NCBI GenBank assembly: GCA_036583965.1
Contig: JAZBQD010000014.1
Coordinates: forward strand, 27,137,490 to 27,201,489
Origin: Prunella strophiata
Lineage: Eukaryota; Chordata; Aves; Passeriformes; Prunellidae
DNA length: 64,000 nucleotides
Reading direction: 5' to 3'
Part shown: one piece after another, positions 27,200-39,215 of the stretch
Numbering within the stretch: the stretch's first letter is position 1
Layout of the letters: the number at the start of each line of letters is the position of its first letter
Translations under genes and position numbers: made by a program
Notes under the pieces: generated by a model
Database searches by the model: none
What the model saw: only the letters and a program-made list of their open reading frames with translations
What the model was told of the DNA's origin: nothing

Positions 27200-30100
27200 C
27201 CTGCCAGTGAGCAAGTCTGATGGCAAGCTGAGGGCCTGCTGTCTTCAGTTTGTTTGCTCAGTAGATCATGACTCGTTGGTAGTGAATTATGAATACCATG
27301 TCAACTCACTTTCGGTACAAAACCTCTCTTGAATATCATGAAACCTCCAGGATGCAGGAACCTCTATCAGGTGTTCCATAATTTCCAGGAATGTGCTTTT
27401 GATGTTGCCCCATTATTCATTCATCAGAGGTGGCTCTCGAGGCCTTTACAAACTGCACATGCCTCTTCTCATTTCTCAGCAGTGAGCTTGCCTGAAGACA
27501 CGAATTGTCATCAGATATATTTGTCCTCATGTTACTGCTCTCTTCCTGCATATTGCATGATGCTAAGCTCCACTGCAAGGGCTACCAAAAATGAGATGAA
27601 CTCTCTCTCCTATTTTAACTGGTTTAATTCTTGAACACATCCTTTTCAGAGAGCTAAAGAGGATTTTTTTAATAGAGTGGCTGCATGGTTGCAGTGTTTG
27701 TTGGCCCTTCATCCTCAGCAGGGGAGGGTATTCCATAGCTCACAGATTTAACTGAATATTTTACAGGCAGCATCACTAAGCTAAAACCAAGTAATTTCTT
27801 CTTTAAAAAGAAGAACCACGGGGAAGTTATGGCCTTCCAGTTGTGTGGTAACTGTTGACCATTTAACAGTTCAAAGCAAGTTCTGAATAACATCAAATAT
27901 AGACTTTGCTTATTAGTAAACAATAAATGAATGGGTGACTGTTTCTGTCTCAGAAACCATAGAGAAGACTAGCAATAATGACTTGTGAAACAAAATTAGG
28001 CTTACAGGGAGATAGACTGAACACCTAATTTCTCCACTACCATTAGCAATTTTAACTTTCCATTGTACAATGTATGTTCCAAGGGCCAAATTTCATTTAC
28101 CTGAACATATTTTGGAATCACAGAGTTAAAAATCAAACAAGCAAAATAAAGAAGCATCAGTGCATCTTTCATAACATTTTTTCTGTTAGAAGGTCCAAGG
28201 CTTTGAGGATTTGTCTGAAATCATTAGCTGATTTTCTCATTGCCTTCACAGTGTGGAAGGAAAGTTCCCTCTGTACCAGCTTTGACTGCCTACAACTTTA
28301 TCACAAAGGACCCAGTAGACTTCCTGTACCCACAGTTACATTGACTTTCACGTCCCTTCAATAGCTTAAGGTACTTTTCTGCCTTCAATAAAATCACTCC
28401 TTACCAATCAATAAAAAAAAACCCCAGAGAATATGAATCTTTCAAAATCAATTATTATGTACAATAATCACACAAGTATGCTAGCGACAGCTGGAGTGTC
28501 AAAGCAAATCCCAGGACCAATGATCTCAAAGCCTCCAGAAACTATCAGAAAATGATGTAGTTTTATTCACTTGTACTTTTGTGTGAGCCAGTGTCAAGGT
28601 TAGATGATGAGTGGGTGTATTAACTCCTCAGCCTGTTCCCTCAACTTTCACAAAACAAACTCCACTTAAATGTGAGGATTTTCAGTTTGATCAAAAACCT
28701 TCTACTGCTGGCTGCCGATTGAAACGGCAGAGTTCAGACAAGGTGGAAAAGAACAAAATAATGTATATGAATGCTAACCTCTCACACTAGCTGTTTATGT
28801 GGTGCTAAGAGGATTCATGAGGCCACTTTACAGAAGTAAAAATTACAAGGCTGGTTAGAAATGATTGCAACAATGCAAGCTGAAAGCAGCTTGGGAAATC
28901 CACATTCGGCAGAAAGCCCCCTTGGGTGAAAGGCTGGGGTTTTCATCTTCTTCATAACATTTTTGGTCATGTTGGAAAGTTAGCTGGTGGATGACACTGA
29001 TTCCTAAATAATATATTGATGTAATGTGATTTAAGAAACCTGCAGTCTTCAAATTCCAAGGTATCAAATAATTGCCATGTAACTCTTCAACCTTTTCAAC
29101 TACAGTTTTCTGAATTTGAGATATTTGCAAGCTATGGCTGTATTTTTTAAAGTCTTTCTTAGAGCTCATTCTGAGCTCTACACTCATATAAGTTTGCTTT
29201 CCTGCAAAGAAATGTACTGAGAAATTGACAGTAGGAAGTTATGAGAGGTAGGGGTGGCTGGCACAAAAGCATGTGTTTTCACATTTGCCCTCAGTGCTTT
29301 TTCAAGCCCAACCTCATTTTCTGGTGTTCTTGCTTTCCATTGGGTTGGTGCATAACACTGAAAGACCTTGCACACAGCCTTGATCTTCCTTGCTTTTGGC
29401 CATCTCCTAAGGACAGCATAATTCAGGGGACAACCTCAGCAGCCCCAGTGCTCCACGTGCCAGGGCAGCATAATTTCAAATGGATGTCTAAACTGCATTG
29501 CTGTTTCATGCCTCTAACTATGCTCAGATCCAGGAGTGTAACAAGCATCTTACAAACAACTTCTTCCACTCCCCAATCCTCTTCCCTCCAGCCCTGTTTT
29601 TTTCCCCTTGTAATACAGACTTCAACTTACATTTTTACAGAGTCACAAAAATACAGTGGATTACACTTAGCTATTTCAAACTGAACATACTACTCAGAAA
29701 GTATGCTGAAAAATCCTTTCTGGCGAAGAGGTAAGAAGATTTACATAAACAGCAGCCACTTCTCAGTTGTTCATGTTGTTGTATGTTGCTGCCCAAAACT
29801 GTAATGGAATAGAAGCAAGGACAGAAATGGAAAAGGAGATTTTAAAAATTTAAAAAAAAAGGAAAAAAAAAAAAGAAGTTAAAAGTACATCTATATTGGT
29901 ATTTCAAAGCACCACATTAGAGCTCAGGTTTATCAGCAGGAAACTGGATACACTGATATCAAACAGCAACTCTAGCCTGTCAGTCAAGAGTTCAGCCAGA
30001 TCTTGTTTAGAAGCATGTGCAGTTCTTAGGAGTCCTTTGGTAATAAAGTGAGCTTGGATGTAGCTCCCATTCCTTGTGTCCTTGGTCTCCAGGGAGAGTG

Positions 30101-30299
30101 ATAAATGTGTGTGAAAGAAAACTTTTCAGAGTTAAAAAATTCTGCCCTCTGATCATTTTTCTAGACAACCAAGCCAGAGAAGCTTCAAGTCAGATCAGTC
30201 TACAGAATAAATATGTATGTAATCAGAAACATAAGAGAAAGGGAAACAATTTGAAGAAGTAAGTGACAAAAGGAAATAAAACTTTAGCATGAAGACTGC

Positions 30300-30317
30300 T
30301 TTTTTTTTTTTTTTTTA
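30300..30317. repeat. Poly-T run
   Basis: Pure T run of about 18 bases in AT-rich sequence with no associated retroposon body. Confidence 0.85.
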
Positions 30318-30660
30318 TCCATATATGGCTGTCTCTGCCATTCTCATTGTCCTTAGGTGTTATGTCCTATGTTATCAACCTCCTGTTTGCATCTTCCCCA
30401 TTTTTGCTTCTTGTTTTGTGTTTTCCAGGTATTTTTAAGGGCTCTTCCAGTCTTTACAGACAGGAAAGGCTGGAAAACTATGCTAGAGAAGCCAGAGATG
30501 TCAGCCTTTAGTCAGCAGGGGGTAAGGTTTTTCTGAAATGCTACAAATCCAAATAAAGCAAAGCTTTTGCTCAGAGCTGGCCATATACAGTTGTCTTATT
30601 ACCTCAGGGCCTTATTCCCCTACTTGTTATTTTGTGCAGGGTTCTGCATGCCTAGTCCGT

Positions 30661-30750
30661 CCCCCCCGAAAAAAAAAAAAAAACAAAACAAAACCAAAAC
30701 AAAAAACAAAACAAAACAAAAAAACAACCACAAAACAGAACAAAAAAAAC
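30661..30750. repeat. A-rich low-complexity tract with CAAAA units
   Basis: Seven C residues followed by an A run and then irregular AAAAC-type units for about 80 bp. It resembles a decayed A-tail or a simple repeat. No retrotransposed body is recognisable upstream on the plus strand, so I call it low complexity only. Two overlapping short frames here simply translate it as lysine, asparagine and threonine. Confidence 0.8.
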
Positions 30751-30879
30751 CTCAGGCAAAACAGATTAGTGTGTCCACAGGGCTCTTATGATACAGCCAT
30801 GTTTGTCTCCCTGTAATGTTGCAACTCCTCTGTGAAAAGTCCCTATTTATTTCTTTATTAGATTTTAGGACCAGAGAAT

Positions 30880-30930
30880 TTCCTAATTAAAAGTTTGCAA
30901 TTTCTTTTCTAATTAAAAGTTCCCAATTTC
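30880..30930. repeat. Imperfect 27-bp direct repeat
   Basis: The motif CTAATTAAAAGTT followed by a GCAATTTC-like sequence occurs twice in succession with minor differences, which suggests an older local duplication. Confidence 0.6.
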
Positions 30931-31474
30931 ATACAAACAGAATTCTTAAAAATTTATATATATATATTTGATGTATTTAATTTCTCCTTCAGAACTATGG
31001 AAAGAATAAACCTGAGTTAATGATGCAGGCAAGTAAACCCTGAACATGAAAAAACATTGAGGAGGTTCAAATCTCAAAGTACAAGTGCCTGTCAAAACAA
31101 TACTAAAGATCTTTTTTAGGAAGAAGAAAACAAAGATGCATGCAGAGCTTCATTTGGCTCAGTTTGGTTTTCAGCTCACAGTTGCAGTTTACAGCCATAT
31201 TACCATGCAGAGTGACAGACCTATGGACTGGATAAATACGATTTGCAATTAAGTCCTCATTGAAAAAAAAAGCCAAAATTCACCAGAAGGACTCTGCAAA
31301 GAATTTCATCCCTTTTTTAACCAGTTCTAATAAATGAAGTGACAGATGGCCCCAGATCCAATACAAGGTTGCACTGGCTCAGGGGGCTCTGCTTGTTCAT
31401 GGGTAGCAGCTGAATCCAGGATTGGGCTGCTCCCTGGGAGACACCATTTGTTTTAATGGGCAATGCTTCATATT

Positions 31475-31519
31475 TGTGTGTGTGTGTGTTTGTGTCCCTT
31501 TTTTTTTTTTTTTTTTTTT
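31475..31519. repeat. (TG)n followed by poly-T
   Basis: A short TG repeat with one interruption runs into a pure run of about 21 T. On the minus strand this is an A run followed by CA repeats. Confidence 0.85.
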
Positions 31520-33879
31520 GTGCCACATGCAAACAATAACTTGTAAATGATTCCTCACTAGGTTTCCTTTTGTACCACTGGCAAAGATTTTGTCCGCCAC
31601 CAGTTCTTAGGGGAAAAGGCTTGCACAGCTTTTCCATAATGACCTTCTTATCTGTGCAGCCAGCGGCAACACTTTCAATGGGGGAGATTGGGTTTTATAA
31701 TTAAACTAGTGCTCCCTCTGTTGGCTGGATGTCAGGGCCCAGAAACAAGGACTTGCATAGCCAGAAATTGCATTGATTGTGGGGAAAAAAAAAAAAACAA
31801 CAAAAAAGTAGTAGTCTGCCTCTTTGCAAAATATGATTTCTCCTTTTTGAGTGTGCATGCCAAAACTCCCTCCCCTCCCTTTGCATTCACATCAGTCATA
31901 AATAGCGTAGAGACTCTGAAGTTTACCTGGCAAAGAAATAATTCAGAGACAAAACTCAGCAACTAGCTGCAGTACTGTCTTTCAAGTAACTCCACAACTG
32001 CCAAAGGATGGGGATGAATAATACATACAAATAAGGCTAAACGGGAGAAAAAAAAAGCATCTCATTCAAGTTGTTTAAGACCTGCACATCAAAGCTGCAT
32101 ACCACTTTGTGAAAAATTATCTACAGTCCACTTTGCTCATGTTTGAGGGTTCTCCTTTCTCAGTGGTTTCCCTCCACCATCACAGAAGAAGGATGAAGTT
32201 TTCACCAGTACAACTAAATAACACTACCCAGAAACTGATGGGAGTGTTTTGGGTACCTGTGTTTATCTCTCTCATATTGATGGAAGGGGAGTCAAAAGAG
32301 TGTAATGAAGTTTTGCCCTCTGTGTTCTACTATGACACAGTGACAGAGAGCCTCATTATTACCTTGTTCTGTTTACAAGGATGGGATTAGTCTTTTGAAA
32401 AAGTGCAATCAACCAGGCTTTCCACAGAATGCTGAATATCTTTACTAAATTACAAATCTTACATTTCAGAACTAATGCTGTTCTCCATTTTAAGAAAGCT
32501 GTATGTATCAGCTTTTTAATTAATTACTTACCTGGTGCTCTGTTGCAAGATAAATACATTTGTGATTGTATTATTAACCAACAATATTATCTTGTATGCA
32601 GCCCATTGGGTTGTCAAGCTCTGCTTGCATTAGAAGAGTATGTCTCTGCTTTTTTGACACAGTGGAATTTAGGCTATTTTGAACTTCATAGAATAACTGG
32701 AGGCAAGAAAAACTAAATAAAAATGCCAAGATATGCTTCAACTAAGCTCAGGAATTCTTTTAATCTTACCTCTTTGTAGGACATTGCCACCTGCAGAGGT
32801 GTTTCTTGGCAGGGTTCTGGCACTGGCTCTTTTCCAGAGCCTCTGACCTTCCAACAGGGTGTTGTAGCACCACACTGGATCTTGCTGGACATGAGCTAAG
32901 TTCCCAACCAAATCCATTCTTAAAGCTTGTTCACCTAGCTAGCTCACTAAAAAGATGTCTTTTCCCTTTAGAGATTCTTAATTTTTTAACTTACTTAATT
33001 TTTTTCCCCCTATTTCTCTCCTACTAAAGCTATTTATCATCTCAATTTCAATCTCAGATTGTTTTACACTTGCTCCCCTCGTAAAAACCATTTTCTTTAT
33101 TTGGTGATGAAGCCATACAACCCAGTCCCTACCCTTCCCCACCACATTGTTTGGTGTCAATCTTTCTCTCCATTTTCCATTTCTATTAGCTCAAATCCTG
33201 CTGAAATAATTTCTTGAATTTCAGGTACCACAGGGAAGATCAATACCAATTAGGAGACCATATTGTAATAGAGATGTATTAAAATCTTTCATTCTTATAG
33301 GCCAATTTTATTCCCACTGAAGGATAAAATAAGGCAACAGTTTAGAGACAATTCCCTTTTTCTGAAAAGGGCTATATATCAAGTTAGCTGAGAGCTTAGC
33401 AGGGCATGCTGCATTTGCCTACAGTGAAAGTATTATTTCTTCCCATCAAAAATCTCCCTCTTAGTTACTTTTGGATATAGAATAGCACATTAAACAGACC
33501 TTGGTTATGACCTAAATGTAGGAAATAGCTTAAAATTCTGAAAATCTTTGAGAAATTATTTTAATGAATGCCTGTGAGGGCTTTTTGTTATCTTTATTGG
33601 AAAAATCGTATAATCATAATACTGTTTTCTTACTTCTCCACAGATGCAGAAGTCACATGTACTTGGGGTGCAAATCCTTGACACAGAATTTGGCTCATAT
33701 TTTTGTCAGTGTGGTCAAAGAAAGAAGATACACGGTTGCTAAGCTTTTATGCTTGGATAAGATTTCAGAAAAGAGACAACTCTGCATCAAAATGCTCAGT
33801 CAGCTCCTGAGGAAAGGAGCTTGACAGGAAAGACACTTGTCCTGTTTTTGTTAGGGAAGGTATCTGTGGAGATTCCATC

Positions 33880-33969
33880 AGAAAAGGACAGTGAGACTTG
33901 TTTGTCTTCCACCACCAGGAGGGGCCAGTAGCTGCAACCAAGAACTTGTCCTTGACTTGTACCACACCC
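33880..33969 (-). pseudogene. DNAH pseudo-exon: segment after AAA3 Walker B (GPPGGGR)
   Basis: After the sequence GGAAGGCAG on the minus strand (acceptor AG at 33971-33970) the frame reads GVVQVKDKFLVAATGP and then, after one extra T at 33920, PGGGR. The dynein family has a near-invariant AAMGPPGGGRN segment about 20 residues after the WFDK/WYD region, so order and spacing fit. The first base completes the split AA-G lysine codon left by 43233. Downstream of GGGR the similarity fades (QTSLTVLF) and a TGA follows at 33880-33878, where GRFTRHFN-like sequence would be expected. The frameshift and stop make it non-coding. The 3' boundary is uncertain because no clear donor is seen. An alternative acceptor 8 bases earlier would break the phase. 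Confidence 0.72.
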
Positions 33970-35152
33970 CTGCCTTCCTACATCAAAACCAAAAATGACT
34001 TAATTTTTTGTTCATGTCCTTGCCAAAACCTCATACCCAATGAATTTGCCTGCTCTTCCACCACAAACTCTCTTTAATGGAGGGCATAAAGCACACCATG
34101 CTATCCCTCTGCTATTAAGTGTGCCTCAGAAAGCAGAAAAGAGTCATAGCACAGAATAAGGATGGGTGATGCTGTTTACTGCAAATGAAAGTGGGGGCTG
34201 GGCTGGGGGGGTTGAGCTTTTCACAGCCTGGTATTAAAAGGTAACTGTTTGCATCTCTGCTGCTGTCAGGAAGAGCTATTCTCTAAAGCAAATGGATTCC
34301 TGACAGTGTTTATTCTGGCAGCTGGAGTTTAAAATAATGATCTCAGACGTTAGTTAAGCATTTAACAAACAGCGAATTAAGATTTGCATTCTCAGAGAAA
34401 TTACTGGAACAGGCCTAATTTCTGGTCTGCCAATCAGACAGAGGAAAAACATTAAAGGAATAAATTGCTTTCTCCCATCCTCCTGCCTGACTTCAGACAG
34501 GCAGACCCACCATTCAGGAGAATGTGCTTCACCCACGTTTATCCTCCAAGGCACTGGAGTGTACTGGGCACTGTTTCCCCAGTAAAGGCCATTCTTTTGT
34601 GACATGCCAGTTGTAGGGGAAAGTCTGCACATGCAGCCATGTTTGTACTAGCCCAGCTGCCCTCTTTCCCTTGCTCCTAAACTGGAGTTAACTCCTTCCT
34701 ATGGAACTTTGCTTTGGTGCCTTGGCCATCATCCCTGCCCACAGCTATACCAGACTAACAGAGTAGAGACTTAATCCCTTTTTTACTAAAAATTTGCAGT
34801 CTCCCTCTTGAAAATCAGTACTTGTCTCATGCTATTGTTTTGCTTGCTTCTTTTATTTAGTTTAAATAACCCTGGCAGCAATTTAGTCAACTCATTCTCT
34901 TTTGTCTCTTCTCAGAGCAACTCTTCCTTTTGTCTCCCCTTCCTCCTCTCCCAACACCCTATCCACAATAGCAGCATGTAGCTCAATCATCAAAACACGT
35001 GCATGTCACAGATCTGAAACTCTGTTCTCCAAAATACTGCTGCTAAATTTCAACTGAAAATGTACAGTGGGCAAGGAAAGAGCCCGGACTGCAGGGTCAG
35101 AAGCCTTGAAAGACTCATCACATTTTTGTTCCAGTTATAAAACTAATACCCT

Positions 35153-35181
35153 GGGCAGGGGAGGTTGGGGGGAGTGCTGGG
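35153..35181 (+). other. Potential G-quadruplex motif
   Basis: Four G runs of at least three (GGG, GGGG, GGGGGG, GGG) are separated by loops of 2, 5 and 6 bases, fitting the G3+N1-7 pattern. No gene start is recognised nearby. Confidence 0.5.
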
Positions 35182-36044
35182 ATGAGGGCAAAAGTTGATG
35201 AAGTCTGAGCTATAGAGAAGTGCAGTGTGACTGGTGCTAGACCAGTCCATCTGGTGGTTCAGCTTCTTTGTGGCTTGCTGTGAGAGGATTGCACGGCTCT
35301 ATTCACGCATGAAAAAAGCAGAAGACAGAGAGTCACTGCTGTGATCTGAAACGTGGTGCTGTCTGACAGTCTGATTGCCACCCCAACCTAGCAGGGCTAA
35401 AGGCAGAGAGCAGTGAGAGAGGGGCAGCAGAATCTGAGTGCAGGTGAGAGATCGATGTACTTTTCCTTGCTGACACACAAGATTGCCAATTGTCAGTGTT
35501 AGTTGGACAACTGTTTTTCCCCTGCAAATGACTATTAACAGTTGGTGAGAATGCTCAAATAAAATGAATATAAATGTTTATTCATGCTTCAGCTGTGCTT
35601 GGCAACTCCGTGTCTTCTGATTTCTTGTCAGGATTCCCTTGCACAGGCTCCCTTTGCCCCTTGCAGAGACAGGGGCACGGGGTGTGATTGCCATGCTCTC
35701 AGGACCACTGATCACCTCTCACTGCTTAACCCAGGAGCCTCACCACTGTACAAGACTTGTAGGCTCTTTGATTTGCCATGCAATTCTCCACAAATGTGCA
35801 ATAATCAAGATATCCAACAGGACTTGCAGAGGTTTCTAAACATACTGCTCTGACACATAAAGATTGCACAAGGAATATTTATATGCAAAGTAACCCAACT
35901 TCTACCTGCTGTTCTCTGATTCAGTTTCCTTATCAATTTAAAGCATCAGGCTCTTTTAAAGCATTCCAGAGACATCTTCTCCTCTGATCTTGAAGCTCCT
36001 TATTCTTGTCCTTCTTTTCTTGGGCTGTGAAACAAACCTGTCCT

Positions 36045-36255
36045 TCACAGAATCACAGAATACCAGAATCACAGAATGGTTTGGGTTGGAATGGATTTTA
36101 AAGATCATCTGGTCACAACCCTCCTGCAGTAGGGCAGGAACATCTTCCTTTAGAGCAGGTTGCACAAAGGCCCATCAAGCCTGGCCTTGAACACTTCCAG
36201 GGATGGGGCACCCACAACTTTTGTGGGAAACTGTTCCAGTGTTGCACCACATTCA
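36045..36255 (-). mobile_element. CR1 LINE 3' fragment (about 210 bp)
   Basis: The plus strand begins with CACAGAATCACAGAAT, the reverse complement of the ATTCTGTG octamer tail, so the element runs on the minus strand with its 3' end at 36045. It continues with the very typical CR1 segments GAATGGTTTGGGTTGGAATG, GGCCTTGAACACTTCCAGGG and ATGGGGCACCCACAACTTTT. Only about 200 bp survive, as is usual for 5'-truncated CR1. It lies in the putative dynein intron in the same orientation as the pseudogene, so it is not evidence for or against decay. Confidence 0.95.
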
Positions 36256-39185
36256 TGGCTTCACATTCGTGCTCCTTTGCTCCTAGGAAGACTCATTCAA
36301 ATCCCCCACCATGTTATGAGGCTGCAAGCAGACTGGCTGTTTTAACCTGGCTGCCATTTTATCAAGAATGCTTCATTTCAAAAGTAAATTACCAATGTGT
36401 AACCTTTCTCTACAGTCAGCCCCCTTCTTTGCCTCTGAAATTTTCCCAGACTGAACATGAAAACACACTGGAGAAGGTAAACAAGATTCAGACTCAAAGT
36501 GTGTGTTTCATGATTGCTATTTATGGAGCTATATATATGGTATAAGGCTATATATAATTATACTATTGAGTCTGCAAGAAATTCTGACTAGGAAATAAAA
36601 CAGCAGGTATTACTAGAGCAATAACAGAGTAAGTGATTATATAGGATTCTGTTTAAAAATTAAATAAGAAAAAAAAATAAACCCAGAAAACCAAATAATA
36701 TTAATTATGTTTCATCACTTTTCAGTAGAAAAGATTTATTAAATATTTCCCAACTATTCATTTTAGTGATTTTTGTTGTTTATCAGGATTTGTTTTAATT
36801 TCTTTTAAATCACAGGATAGTCCTTAATTCTTGGAATAAACACCCTAATTTCTTGGCAAGAATTTTGTTCTTGCTATTAAAAATGTCTGACACTGACAGC
36901 CCTGTTCAGTGAGTAACAAGATTAAAATAATTGTGGTAGGGCTGAAAATATGGTCTTGTTTGCATATCTCAGTTTTCTTTTTAAATGCTTATGCTGTTAT
37001 CCAAGAGCACTGATGTAATGAGTAGAAAAAACCATCACTTCAGAGACAATAATTTTGGACTTAATATATCACTTTTAAGTGCTGTTCATTCATCAGTGAC
37101 CTCCAGGAGTTTGTGTTTTCAAACTATAGAGGGATGGTAGGACATCAAGGGAAGTAACAAAAAGTGGTGGGTATAATACATTACAGAAACTGAAAGAAAT
37201 TGAGAGCAAGAGAAGAAGAGAGAGCAATGCAGCTAGAATCCTTGCCCAGTTTTGCACTGATTGTGTGAGAGACCAAGGGGCCCTTTGGATGCTGCCTTCA
37301 AGGGGATGCAACAATCATTAACTGCCTTGTAGCTGTCTGAAGAATTGACCAGGACAGCACAAAGGGTGTCATCTTGCATCCTGTAAGGAAGGATTTGTGT
37401 GTAACGAGGCCACTGAGAAGAGGGACAGAAAAAAACACATCTAAATCTCTTACAGACTGTACAAGCTCTATGGTGATAGGCAGGGACAGACGAGCACATT
37501 AAAATCTCCTGTAAATCAGAAATTAAGGAATCCACAGAGATGAGCCTGTTTCCATCATAGTTCTTTTTGCACAAAGGTTTTGCAAGCTCAGTGGCAAGGT
37601 CCAAATCAAGAGAAAGAAAGAGGCTTCTGATGTGAATCTTGTCTCCCTATTCCTATCCTTTATGCAGTTTGAACCAGCTTTCTCAGGGGGCAATTGCAAT
37701 CAACAGAAGAATGGTGCACTCTCTTCCATTCCGTACTTCTAAAATATCACAGTAGATGATGGGGATTAAAACTCTGAAACTTTTCTATGTGTAAATATTC
37801 TCCAAAACCTAAAATCCAAGAAAGGACTGAAACATATTTTTCTTTCCCTATTTTTATGGCAGTTTTCAAAATATGATATAAATAAATGTAACTTCATAAT
37901 CTCATAATAAGTATGACTTCATGAAGAAATAATAAATTTTACATTTTCAGAAGCTGCTGAAATGTTTTATTGCTGTATCAAGATTGTAATCATGTAATGG
38001 TGTCTATTACATGGGGAGTAAAGGGAAAATGTTTTTCTTCTTCTTCTGTGTCCTACAGAGAACTCGAACCATTTGCAACAGTCCTTTTTCAAGTAGCTCA
38101 GCTTATTTTCTGTGTCCACATTGGGGATTGAACTCTGAGTTCAGCCTGGAGAAGGTAGGCACAATTGCCAGGAACCAAATGTTGGTTTCACATCTATGAC
38201 TTCTCAGAACCACATGAGAGAGAGAGAAGTATGAAATACTATAACTAAAATTGAAAAAGTGTGACTTGGGGGGTTCATTTTTAAAAAACAGACATTGAAA
38301 AGAAAGCAAGGGGTAAAATTGGCAGGGTAGGAACAGAGGAGCAATGGGTATAGGGACAGGTTGTAGAAGATGAAAAGTTGCAGATAAGACAGTCAATCTC
38401 CACCCAAGTTTTCCACATTCCATGACATTTTTTTGTTCATTAGCTGAACTAAATCTCCAAACCCCAGATGTGTACATCCTTGGGATTGCTTTGCTCCACA
38501 GACACTGCTGTAACTCGTGTCTCAAGAGACATGCTTGAACCCATATTAAATGAGTTATCTTAGGTAACACTATTTAACTGGGACAGCACAAGCAGCAGAG
38601 ACAACACAATGGCACAGACAGCCAAGCATTTGCACAGATTCTCAGGCAGGATTTGCAGCTCATGCAAAGCCCTGTCTTGCCATGAATGACCTTCCAGTAG
38701 CTTCAAGCTACTTCTCATGAGCCTCAGTGGGGGCAGCAGGAAGCCCCCCCTCAGGCCCAGTCCTGACACCAGGGCTGAGCTGCATTTGCCTGTCTCTTCT
38801 GAGTACAGTTGCACAGGTCTGCAATGCAAACTCTAATGCTCTAGACCTCTTGTCCTCACCAGCCATGACTGGTGAGTTGAGATATTTTATCCCTTGCCCA
38901 TAGGAATGGACTACAGCTATCTCTGGGTAAGACTCTGCTGCAGCCTCCAAACAAAGCCACAGGATTCTTAAGGGATGGGCATGGAGGAGGAAAAGACTTG
39001 TCCTAATGAAATAAATGAAAGAAAACCCATTGAATCAATGAAAACTGCTATGATGGAAAGTCCCACATGATGGACTGCTTCCCTTCTGTGTTCATATCTA
39101 CATAAAATGGCACAAACATCCACAGATCTATTTGCTATGGTATGATGTTATATTAACTCCAATATATATATCTGTGTATATATAC

Positions 39186-39215
39186 AGAGAGAGAGAGAGA
39201 AAGAAAGAAAGAAAG
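39186..39215. repeat. GA / GAAA simple repeat
   Basis: Seven to eight GA units pass into three or four GAAA units; a TATA-rich stretch precedes it. Confidence 0.9.

Larger units (their letters stand above)
27200..33879. other. Anonymous region, possible 3' extension of the dynein locus
   Basis: If the dynein pseudogene continues 3', its later exons (AAA4 to AAA6) should fall on the minus strand here or further left. I searched by eye for the usual motifs, namely the HYxFNLRD block, the AAA4 P-loop GVGGSGRQS and the flanking AAA3 helices, and found nothing convincing. The 110-aa minus frame at 28855-29187 and the 84-aa minus frame at 27669-27923 do not resemble dynein or any family I know. 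Simple repeats are listed separately. Confidence 0.55.

Noticed and set aside
30661..30750. A-rich tract considered as the poly(A) tail of a retrocopy
   Set aside because: No gene-like sequence or target-site duplication was seen next to it.
31560..31620. Minus-strand LRTGGGQN, similar to the dynein GPPGGGRN motif
   Set aside because: The surrounding residues do not fit, and the 33.9-kb block matches in sequence, spacing and splice phase.
38103..38570. 155-aa minus-strand open frame
   Set aside because: Composition is ordinary translated intron sequence with no motif, and it lies inside the inferred dynein intron.
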